Positions 56,944-64,000 of a stretch of DNA of 64,000 nt are shown here, piece by piece (position 1 is the stretch's first letter; each line of letters opens with the position of its first letter). The notes beneath the pieces were generated by a model, which had not been told where the DNA came from, ran no database searches, and was given only the letters and a program-made list of their open reading frames with translations. The stretch lies in assembly GCF_014650815.1 (NCBI RefSeq), contig NZ_BMVR01000007.1, positions 460,150 to 524,149 on the forward strand. Reading direction: 5' to 3'. The stretch comes from Streptomyces flavofungini (GTDB lineage: Bacteria > Actinomycetota > Actinomycetes > Streptomycetales > Streptomycetaceae). The position numbers were made by a program, and so were the translations under genes.

Positions 56944-59205
56944 ATGGCGTACGACGGTAAGGCTCAAGACCGCGGTAACGAAACCGAAGCCCGCAGGGCA
57001 GAGACCGACCAGCCTCACGTACACAACGAAATCCGCGACAGCAGCATCGGCACCAGCGTCCAGATCGGGACACTGAACGGGCCACTACATCTCGGCCGGG
57101 ACACCGACCCGGCCCGGCTTCGGGCCGCCACGCCCGCAGTCGTGCCCGTCGCACAGGCCCTGCTCCACCCCTACCTGTTAGGCGTGCATCGCCCGATCAA
57201 GGAAGCCGAAGGAGGACTGCCCGCCTACGTAATCCGCGAACACGACCACGAACTTGCCACTCGGCTGACCGCCTCAGACCACTCCATGGCTGTACTGGTG
57301 GGCAAATCATGCACAGGCAAGTCCCGAGCGGCCTACGAAGCCGTGCGTTCCTGCTACCCGACCTGGCAACTGGCCGCCCCGACCAGCGCCGAGAGCCTCG
57401 TAGCACTGCTGGGCAGCGACGCGATCACGCCCCACACCGTCCTCTGGCTGGACAACCTGAACCTCCACCTCCTGGGCGAAACCGGCGAACAGGCCGCCGA
57501 GCGCCTGCGCCATCTGCTGAGCGAGCCCGGACCCGTGGCCGTCATCGGCACCATCTGGCCCACCTTCTGGCACAGCATCCGCTCCGCCGCCGACGGCCAG
57601 AACAGACACGCACAAGCACGAGCCCTGCTCCGCCTCGCAGCCCCGGCCATCGACGTACCGGACACATTCACACCGACCGAACTCACCCATGCCGAAAGCC
57701 TGGCAGTGTCCTCCGCTCCTCTGGCAGCGGCCCTGAGCGCCCACTCCGGCACGAGACGCCTCACCCAAGTCCTCGCCGCAGGCCCTGAACTCGTCACCCG
57801 CTACCACAGCGCCGACGACATCACGCGCGCGGTGATGACGGCCGCCCTGGAGACCTGGCGACTGGGCTGGACCACCCACCTCCCGCACGAGATGCTCCGC
57901 GCCGCGGCCGCAGGCTACCTCCCGGCCGACACGGCACTGCCCGACGACTGGTTCGACCAGGCAATCGCATACGCCACCGAACCGGTACTCGACGCCACAG
58001 CCCCGCTCACCCGCATGCGGCTCACCGGCAGCCCACCAACAGACGCCTACGCCGTGGCCGACTACCTCGCACAAGAGATCGTGCTCGCCAAGCCGAACTG
58101 CCTGGGACCCAAAGAACTATGGGACAGCACCCTGACCCACGCCCACTCCGCCGATGCCACCTCTCTGCACCAACTGGCCGCGAGTGCCATGCAACGCGGC
58201 TTGTACCGGTACGCCCTACGCCTATGTGGCGAAGCCGCGACGCGTGGGGACGCTCTCGCCCAAGTGCAGGCGCTAACCCTGCTGGGGCACATCGGTGAGG
58301 GACAACTGGAGCGGACCACCACCCGCCAGAAGTGGCTGCTGCGCCTCATACGCGCCGCGCCCTCGCTGCTGTACACGGCCGGCTTTGCCGCGTACGCCAG
58401 CCGGAGCAACCTCAGCGCCGGGCAGATGACCTGTCTCACCGCCGCCTTCGTCGTCGTACTTGGCGAACAGCAGTACCGGAGGCACGCGGACTCCCGCAGC
58501 CGACGAGCGGACGAGCGCAGCGGGGAGCGCCAATTCCTCACAACGGCCGCAGCAAAGATGCGGGACGGAGATGTCGAAGCGACCCTCGCATTGGCCTCAC
58601 ACCACACAGACAGGGCCAACTACGGAGCCGCGACAGCCTGCCTGCGCCGCCTGGAGGTCTGCGACTTTCGCGACAGGCCGGACAACTTCCTTCCGAACAG
58701 CAGCTGGTACCCACGCTCCGCTGAACTGCTGAGCCTCGCCGGCGAGTATGACGAAGCCGAACGCCTCCTTCGGGCGGCGCTGGAGGCAAGCTTCCCGCCG
58801 CTTGCACAGGACATGACCGAATTCCGCATCAATTGCACCATTGCACTGCTGAGTGTTCTCGCTGCCCAAGGCCGCACTCGAGAGATGGTCGAGGTCCAGG
58901 AACAGGCTCGACGGGAGCTGCCGAGGGAAGCGGGCCGTTACCTGACCGACACCGCGGCGACGATCGCCGCCGAAGAGGCCCGCAATACCGGGATGGACGA
59001 CGAGGCCGAGCTCAGGCGGGGCTGCGCCATCGGAGCGCGGTGGTCGATGCAGCGGCTCCTTCACCGGCTACGCCGAACCGGACCAGCCGAGGAGTTCGAC
59101 CGTGTACGCAGGTTCGGACTGGAGCCCGGGGGAACGACTGCCGCTCCTTGGGGACGCGAAGAGCTTTCCCATGAGGAAACAAGCGCCGTGTTCGACGGGC
59201 TATGA
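56944..59205 (+). CDS. STAND-like P-loop NTPase with TPR-like C-terminus
   Basis: A 753-residue NTPase. Residues 28-51 (NEIRDSSIGTSVQIGTLNGP) form the beta-hairpin effector-associated motif seen in actinobacterial STAND and caspase-linked proteins. Walker A G120-KSCT-G125-K-S127, Walker B VLWLDNL with D170, then helical regions with TWPTFWHSIRS. Residues about 400-520 include two hydrophobic segments (SLLYTAGFAAYASR; CLTAAFVVVLGE), and 560-700 resemble TPR repeats (EYDEAERLLRAALEAS). ATG at 56944 with GGGGGAG. STAND proteins act as switch-like sensors in immunity and signalling; the trigger is unknown. It overlaps the next gene by four bases. Confidence 0.75.
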   Translation: MAYDGKAQDRGNETEARRAETDQPHVHNEIRDSSIGTSVQIGTLNGPLHLGRDTDPARLRAATPAVVPVAQALLHPYLLGVHRPIKEAEGGLPAYVIREHDHELATRLTASDHSMAVLVGKSCTGKSRAAYEAVRSCYPTWQLAAPTSAESLVALLGSDAITPHTVLWLDNLNLHLLGETGEQAAERLRHLLSEPGPVAVIGTIWPTFWHSIRSAADGQNRHAQARALLRLAAPAIDVPDTFTPTELTHAESLAVSSAPLAAALSAHSGTRRLTQVLAAGPELVTRYHSADDITRAVMTAALETWRLGWTTHLPHEMLRAAAAGYLPADTALPDDWFDQAIAYATEPVLDATAPLTRMRLTGSPPTDAYAVADYLAQEIVLAKPNCLGPKELWDSTLTHAHSADATSLHQLAASAMQRGLYRYALRLCGEAATRGDALAQVQALTLLGHIGEGQLERTTTRQKWLLRLIRAAPSLLYTAGFAAYASRSNLSAGQMTCLTAAFVVVLGEQQYRRHADSRSRRADERSGERQFLTTAAAKMRDGDVEATLALASHHTDRANYGAATACLRRLEVCDFRDRPDNFLPNSSWYPRSAELLSLAGEYDEAERLLRAALEASFPPLAQDMTEFRINCTIALLSVLAAQGRTREMVEVQEQARRELPREAGRYLTDTAATIAAEEARNTGMDDEAELRRGCAIGARWSMQRLLHRLRRTGPAEEFDRVRRFGLEPGGTTAAPWGREELSHEETSAVFDGL

Positions 59206-59447
59206 GCGCACCCGTCTCCGCCGAGTACACCGAAACCCTAAGAACCGACGAGCGCGAAGTTGCCGCCCGCATCGCTGCTTGGGTGCTCAGCCACGAGGAG
59301 TTGTTGGACCGCTTCACCGCACTGCCAGCCGAGAAGTTCCCGCAGACTCGACGCCATGCCTCCGAGCTGATCTCCGGCACCGGAACCGACCGCTTCGAGT
59401 TCACTCTCGGCCTGCTCATCAACAATCTGCGACCCGCATCCGGTTGA
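59202..59447 (+). CDS. Small protein coupled to the STAND-like NTPase
   Basis: An 81-residue helical protein (REVAARIAAWVLSHEELLDR, then ALPAEKFPQTRRHASELISG) whose ATG overlaps the stop of the NTPase (ATGA), implying translational coupling. Possibly the partner, inhibitor or effector of the NTPase; no family recognised. Located directly before a repeat-rich region. Confidence 0.7.
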   Translation: MSAPVSAEYTETLRTDEREVAARIAAWVLSHEELLDRFTALPAEKFPQTRRHASELISGTGTDRFEFTLGLLINNLRPASG

Positions 59448-59583
59448 ACTGCCGGTCCGGTCCAACCCAGTCCGGTCCAGTCCGGCCCGGCTGTGCCTGC
59501 CGCTGCGGTCCGGTCCAGTCCGGTCCGGCCCGGCCTGGTCCAACCTGGTCCGGTCCGGTCCGGTGGGGTGGGGGGTTGGGGGG
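59448..59583. repeat. GGTCC-type simple repeat
   Basis: An irregular array of GGTCC and GTCCG units (for example GGTCCGGTCC, CAGTCCGG) between convergent genes, ending in a G-rich tract. Derived by slippage. Confidence 0.9.
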
Positions 59584-60339
59584 TTAGTAGGGGCCGTTGA
59601 CGTTGTCGATTGATCCGTAGCGGTTGGCTGCGTAGTTGCAGGCGGCGGTGATGTTGGCGACTGGGTCGAAGCTGTCTGTTGAGGTTCCGGGCAGGCGGTA
59701 GGCGGTGAAGGTGGGGTCGATGACTTGCAGGAGTCCTTTGGAGGGGGTTCCCGCGGCGGCGTTGGAGTCCCAGTTGTTGGTGGCCTGGGGGTTGCCGGAG
59801 GACTCGCGCATGATGTTGCGGTGGATGCCTTCGTAGGAGGCGGGGATGCCGTGCTGGGCCAGGATGTCGAGGGATTCCTTGATCCAGCCGTCGAGGTTGT
59901 TGGTGTAGGCCTTCTTCGCCGGGGCAACGGCGGGCTCGGCGGCGACCGCGTTGTCACGCTCGGTCCGATCCGCCTGCCTGCTGGAGGCAGCCGGCTTCTG
60001 TGCGGGCCGGGCCGGGCCCTTCTCGCCGAGGGTGAGGGTGAGGCCGGGGCGGATCATTCCCGGGTCGTCGCCCAGGGTGGCGCGGTTGTCCTGGTAGAGC
60101 TTCTTCCAGCCGCCGTTCAGGGAGTGTTCCCGGGCGATGGTGGAGAGCGAGTCACCGGCGGCGACGGTGTAGGTCTGGGGGGCCGCGGCGGGTGTGGCGG
60201 CCGGGTGGGCCTGCGCGGCGGTGGCGTGGGTCGCGCTGAGCAGGGGGAGGGCGAGGACGGCTCCGCCGGTGCCTGCGGCGGCGATGCCGCGGGTGAGCGG
60301 GCTGGACTTGGGGCGGCGGTGTTTTCCCCGTGCGGGCAT
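59584..60339 (-). CDS. LysM and transglycosylase-like cell-wall hydrolase
   Basis: A 251-residue exported protein. Signal peptide about 1-42, LysM domain about 55-105 (YTVAAGDSLSTIAREHS, then GMIRPGLTLTL), a Pro/Ala linker, and a C-terminal lysozyme-like transglycosylase domain about 150-251 with E in NIMRESSGNPQATN and GLLQVIDPTFTAYRLPGTST. This is the Streptomyces resuscitation-factor-like arrangement. ATG 60337-60339. Upstream is a ydaO c-di-AMP riboswitch, which controls such cell-wall enzymes in Streptomyces. Confidence 0.9.
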   Translation of the reverse strand: MPARGKHRRPKSSPLTRGIAAAGTGGAVLALPLLSATHATAAQAHPAATPAAAPQTYTVAAGDSLSTIAREHSLNGGWKKLYQDNRATLGDDPGMIRPGLTLTLGEKGPARPAQKPAASSRQADRTERDNAVAAEPAVAPAKKAYTNNLDGWIKESLDILAQHGIPASYEGIHRNIMRESSGNPQATNNWDSNAAAGTPSKGLLQVIDPTFTAYRLPGTSTDSFDPVANITAACNYAANRYGSIDNVNGPY

Positions 60340-60364
60340 GACGTGTTCCTCTCCGTCGCCTGCG

Positions 60365-60535
60365 AGGTGAGCTGTCGGGTTCGGACGGGAGATGTCCGGC
60401 CGCGCTGCTGGGCGCGGCTTCACCCCGAGCCGTTTCCGGGTTCCGGACCGGCGTCTTACCTGGGTCCCCCGCTCCTGCCGTGCGTAGGTGGGTGAGTGGG
60501 TGGGTTTCCGGACGGCGGCAGGATTCGGCGTTCCG
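60365..60535 (-). promoter_or_regulatory. ydaO (c-di-AMP) riboswitch
   Basis: On the minus strand: CGCCGAATCCTGCCG, then GCAGGAGCGGGGGACCCAGG, CTCGGGGTGAAGC, ATCTCCCGTCCGAACCCGAC and AGCTCACCTCGCAGGC. These are the conserved elements of the ydaO-yuaA riboswitch, immediately upstream of a LysM gene. In this class c-di-AMP binding lowers expression of cell-wall hydrolases. Confidence 0.9.
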
Positions 60536-60539
60536 TCCG

Positions 60540-61634
60540 GATTTCCGGTGACGCTAGGCGAGGAAACCCGCACGGAACAAGACCCGAATTCGAAGAAGGA
60601 ATGAACGAGCCCTGTCCCGGGCGGCTGCCGTCCCTCGTCTTCCTTTGATCAAAAACTCCAACCTTCTTTGCGCAGAACGGAAGCGCGCTCAGCGGCTCCC
60701 GAAGCCGCTGCCCCTGCGTGTGACTCATTTCACCGGACGGGATACGGGCTGGAATGCGGTCCGGCGGCATATCAGAGCACACTATTTCGGGCCCATGTTC
60801 CGCAATGCAGACGACACTTCCCGTACGCCACCAATACCTGAAGAGGCAGCTTTTCAACGCAAAGACGGACATTGTGCGGGGGTGGTTTCACCCGGATCCT
60901 GCCGGGCCTTCCATGCGCCGGCGGGCCTGAAAAGCGCGGGGTGGACGGCACGGTGAAGCCGGCAACCCTGCACGTCGCGCCCTCGGCCGGGGGCCGCGGG
61001 ATGATCCGGCGCCAGCCTGCGGGCGGGGCAGGCCGTGGAACGGACAGGCGGCGGCCATGCGGCACCTGGGCCACGAGGCGCTCGCGGGGGAGCGGCCGCC
61101 CGGCCGTCCGGGCACGAAGCCCAGGAAAGCCGCCAGGCAACTCCCGGAAATCCGCACCCGGCGCATCTGCCTGACGGCCACTGCCGCTGGAGGGGCGGGA
61201 CAGGGCAGAAGGGGGGGCAACTGGCCGTATTCCAAGGGGGGGGGCAGGTTGCGGTCCTGGTTTCCGCCATGAAGAACCGGCCTTGTCGGCGGCCTGGAAA
61301 CTCCTTACGCGAGGAACCGGCGGAATAACGGAATATCGGCCGCGCGCAAGGAATTGACGGGACGTCGGCAACGGGAGGGGGCTGCAGAGAACCTGGCAGC
61401 CCTTCAATTCCATCGGCCAACCCGGGGGGCAGGGCATCTGGGACCTCATCAGGTCAATGTCTCATGAGGAAAGCCGGTCAATGGGAAGGCTGAGAGTGCG
61501 GTGGCACAAACCGCTGTGTGCGCCCTGGACGCTCATGCCGCCTGTGTTCGCCGCCCCTTCCCGGACCGTCCGCGCTCCGTACGGTCCAGCAACGTTTTGC
61601 CCCGCAGCGCATGACGCCGCGTCACGGGCATCCC
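60540..61634. other. About 1.1 kb without a supported gene
   Basis: Several frames over 80 codons exist on both strands, but none has a ribosome site plus consistent third-position GC. Parts (60640-60880) are lower in GC than the surroundings. It may hold decayed genes. Confidence 0.5.
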
Positions 61635-61752
61635 GGAGATCCGGCAGGCCCGGAGATCCGGCAGACCCGGAGACCCGGAGATCCGGAGATCCGGCATCCC
61701 GGAGATCCGGAGATCCGGAGATCCGGAGATCCGGAGATCCGGCAGACCGGCA
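61635..61752. repeat. 8-bp minisatellite (CCGGAGAT)
   Basis: GGAGATCC-type units repeated about a dozen times with occasional variants (CCCGGAGACC, CGGCATCC). Confidence 0.95.
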
Positions 61753-61822
61753 CCACCGGCCGAAGCGAACGCCCGCACACACCGCTCAGCAACCCGCACA
61801 AGGCAACAGGCGAGTGCCGGTT

Positions 61823-62050
61823 TGTACCGTCAGCACACCGGGACGGTCAGCACACCGGGATGGTCAGCACACCGGGATGGTCAGCACACCGGGATGGTCA
61901 GCGCGCCCGGGGTAGTACGCCGGGACGGTCAGTACGCCCGGGACGGTCAGTACGCCGGGACGGTCAGTACGCCGGGATGGTCAGCGCGCCCGGGGTAGTA
62001 CGCCGGGACGGTCAGTACGCCCGGGACGGTCAGTGCGCCGGGGTGATCCT
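61823..62050. repeat. 16-17-bp minisatellite at the HutD gene 3' end
   Basis: GGTCAGYACRCCGGGAY-type units, about 13 copies, with a longer variant unit (GGTCAGCGCGCCCGGGGTAG) occurring twice. The last units contain the stop codon (TGA) of the opposing HutD-family gene. Confidence 0.95.
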
Positions 62051-62659
62051 GATCTCGGCCACCGTGCCGTCGCCTCGCAGGGCCAGCGGTCCCGGTCCTT
62101 CGTGACGTACACAGTCGAGACGGCCGAGCGCAGCCTCCGCTGTGTCTGGCGCGCCCGCTGTGTCTGGCGCGCCCGGTGCGGTGACGGTGATTCCTCCGGT
62201 GACGGCCATGACGAGGAGGACCTCACCCCCGGTACACGCCACCGTGAGCGTCTGCGCGGCGGTGACGGGGAGGATCTGCACGTGTGCCGTTGCCCGGCCC
62301 CGGCGGGTCATCACGTTCAGGTCGCGGACCGCGCCCGCCTTCAGCTCGCAGTCTGTCGCTGCGTCACCGGAGAAGGAGAAGGGGGCCAACCGGGCGACCG
62401 GTTGCCGTGTGCCGTCCACGGTGAGGACCATGCCTTCGCCTTCGACCAGGGTGATCACACGGTCGATCCCGGGAAAGGAGGAGAAGGGCCCTTGCGTGTC
62501 CACGTCCGCGACGCTCACCCGCCAGTCGAAACCCGCTACGGGCTCCGCCGGGGCCAGCGGCGCTCGCATCGCATCCGCTGCGACCTCGCGGGTCACGCCG
62601 CCGCTGTTCTTCCACGGCACGCTGGGGTACTCGCTCCAGCGCAGGACATCCACGCCCAT
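62030..62659 (-). CDS. HutD/Ves family protein
   Basis: A 209-residue cupin-fold protein of the HutD/Ves family, which is linked to histidine utilisation or cold response in other bacteria; biochemical role uncertain. Conserved opening MGVDVLRWSEYPSVPWKNSG (W-K-N-G/S motif), then WRVSVADVDTQGPFSSFPGI and LTVDGTRQPVARLAPFSFSG. ATG 62657-62659 with GGAGGC. The C-terminal part has a repeated GAPDTAGAPDTAEAA, and the stop codon is the first unit of a long minisatellite. No hut genes are nearby. Confidence 0.85.
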   Translation of the reverse strand: MGVDVLRWSEYPSVPWKNSGGVTREVAADAMRAPLAPAEPVAGFDWRVSVADVDTQGPFSSFPGIDRVITLVEGEGMVLTVDGTRQPVARLAPFSFSGDAATDCELKAGAVRDLNVMTRRGRATAHVQILPVTAAQTLTVACTGGEVLLVMAVTGGITVTAPGAPDTAGAPDTAEAALGRLDCVRHEGPGPLALRGDGTVAEIRITPAH

Positions 62660-62915
62660 ACGACGCCGCCTCCCGTTTCCCTCGCCCTGCCCGATGGCCT
62701 TTCGCCGCCGCAGCCGGGCCACTGCCACCCGGGCCTGGTGTCCGTCGGACCGCAGGAGCACACCGAGGCAAGCGACCACTGATTCCCGCGCCAGCCTACG
62801 TGCCAGCCCGGGTACACAGAGCAGGGTGCGCCTCACCACCGGGTGCACGACAACGGACCCGCCAACCCGGACGACCCGGACGCCAGGCCACGAAGGCGCA
62901 GACGCCTGCTCCGTC

Positions 62916-62955
62916 CGGGCAGCACCGGGCAGCACCGGGCAGCACCGGGCAGCAC
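62916..62955. repeat. 10-bp tandem repeat
   Basis: CGGGCAGCAC four times in succession, then a diverged unit; about 65 bases upstream of the truncated alcohol dehydrogenase. Confidence 0.95.
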
Positions 62956-63020
62956 CGGGCGGCGCCTGGCGGCGCGGGCCGTCCGGACCGGGAGCCGCTC
63001 TTCCCTCAGGAGCAACACCC

Positions 63021-63875
63021 TTCAAAGGGCCCTTCGCACCGGGCCACGAGTGCGTAGCCCGGATCGTCGAACCAGGCCCCGACTGCACCGCCCCCACCAC
63101 CGGAGACCTCGTCGTCGTGCCCTGGCACATCTCCTGCGGCACCTGCACCCGCTGCGTGCTCGGCCGCCCCTCACCATGCGAACGCACTCCCCGCTACGCC
63201 ATGTTCGGCCTGCCCCTCGGAGGCAACTGGGGCGGCATGTTCACCGAACGGTTCACCGTGCCCTGGGCGCAGGCCAACGTACAGCGCCTGCCCGACGGCG
63301 TATCACCATCGGCGGCCGCCGCCGCTTCCGACAGCCTCACCGACGCCTGCGACGCCGTACGGCACGGCCTGCAACCCCACCCCGCGCAGGACATCGCGGT
63401 ACTGGGCGGACTGACACACGGCCGCTGCGCCTGCGCCTGCGCGGCATCCCTGGGAGCCGCCGGCGTGATGTACGTCGACCGCGACGGACGACGCCGCTCG
63501 ATCGCCGAAGGGTTCGGAGCCACAACCGTGGACAACGCCCGCGAACTCGGACAACGACGGTTCCCGGTCACCACCGACGCCGCAGGAGACCCCCGAAGCC
63601 TGGCCGCGGCCCTGAAAGCAGCGGCTCCCGGCGGCCACTGCCACAGCATCGGCATCTGCTTCCAGCCGGCCCCGCTCCCGCTGATGACCATGTACATGGA
63701 CGCCATCACCTTCACCACCGGGCGCCCCGACACCCCCCACCTCGCCGACGTGCTGCACCTGCTCCAGACCCACAGCGTCGGCCCCCTCGCCGCCTACAGC
63801 CATCCCATCACCTTCGACGACCTACCAGAAGCACTGCCGGAACTGCCCGCCAAACCACGCGTACTCCTCGACTGA
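63021..63875 (+). pseudogene. Zinc alcohol dehydrogenase family, 5'-truncated
   Basis: About 284 residues of a medium-chain zinc dehydrogenase. It begins abruptly at FKGPFAPGHECVARIVEPGP (GHE supplies a zinc ligand) and contains the structural zinc motif CGTCTRCVLGRPSPC and the tail up to LPAKPRVLLD. The NAD-binding GxGxxG has decayed to AVLGGLTHGRCA. The first 60 or so residues with the catalytic-zinc Cys are missing, and there is no start codon with a ribosome site. Probably non-functional. Confidence 0.75.
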
Positions 63876-64000
63876 CAACTGCCATCACGGGACCTGTACG
63901 AGACCCATGACAGCGCACACACAACGGTGGCGCGGCACACGGCTAAGAGGTCCTAACAGAAGTGGTTGATGGTGTGACTGTTGGCTTGTCCGCTCGTTGG
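63876..64000. other. Possible start of a mobile-element end
   Basis: AAGAGGTCCTAACAGAAGTG at 63945-63964 has the look of an IS5-type terminal region, with lower GC after it, but only 55 bases are visible. No gene. Confidence 0.3.

Noticed and set aside
61823..62050. CRISPR-like appearance of regularly spaced repeats
   Set aside because: Units are 16-17 bases and contiguous with no unique spacers; no cas genes in the window.

Overview
The window is GC-rich actinobacterial DNA with strongly GC-biased third codon positions. GTG starts, leaderless promoters, an Endo H homologue, a cyclophilin of the Streptomyces 165-residue type and a c-di-AMP riboswitch upstream of a LysM protein all point to Streptomyces. 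No rRNA, tRNA, ribosomal or central-metabolism operon was found. Instead there are many secreted enzymes, small regulators, decayed genes, transposase fragments and minisatellites, which suggests an accessory stretch such as a chromosome arm (inference).

Layout. 1-8.5 kb: start of a Leu/Val dehydrogenase gene, a lipoprotein, a serine hydrolase, an NTF2-like protein, a cyclophilin, an RHH/Doc-like toxin-antitoxin pair, two cobalamin riboswitches facing away from each other with no recognisable B12 gene downstream, a tautomerase, and an SDR/HxlR divergon with clear operators. 8.5-20 kb: Tat-exported amidohydrolase, Endo H, an unusual HTH gene of lower GC, an MFS efflux pump divergent from a cupin-type regulator, a stand-alone EF-G domain IV protein, a large CHAT protease-like protein and a methyltransferase.

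20.4-34.8 kb holds the strongest observation. A DUF4232 lipoprotein gene and an erythromycin-esterase-like gene are both cut in two, and their halves are exchanged between positions about 21030 and 33990. Inverting the 12.96 kb between these points rejoins both genes in frame, so the segment has been inverted. It carries a ricin-B/PI-PLC/GH18 chitinase fusion, a gene set built around a radical SAM protein fused to a metzincin-like protease with two GT-A-like DUF6734 paralogues, an F420-type oxidoreductase and an acyl-CoA dehydrogenase-like flavoenzyme.

35-49 kb: two serine hydrolases, an ECF41 sigma factor with its flavoprotein partner, a reductase, a frameshifted phosphotransferase, two GNAT acetyltransferases, methyltransferases, a TetR/O-methyltransferase divergon, an MBL hydrolase and several transposase remnants. 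49-64 kb: an ABC exporter beside a two-component system whose genes change codon usage part-way, a further IS5-type fragment, an alpha/beta hydrolase, a STAND-like NTPase with a coupled small protein, a LysM/transglycosylase protein under a c-di-AMP riboswitch, minisatellite-rich DNA, a HutD-family protein and a 5'-truncated alcohol dehydrogenase.

Genes mostly act in small units: divergent regulator/target pairs (SDR/HxlR, MFS/XRE-cupin, TetR/OMT), two-gene coupled units (toxin-antitoxin, ABC, HK/RR, STAND plus partner) and solitary secreted enzymes.
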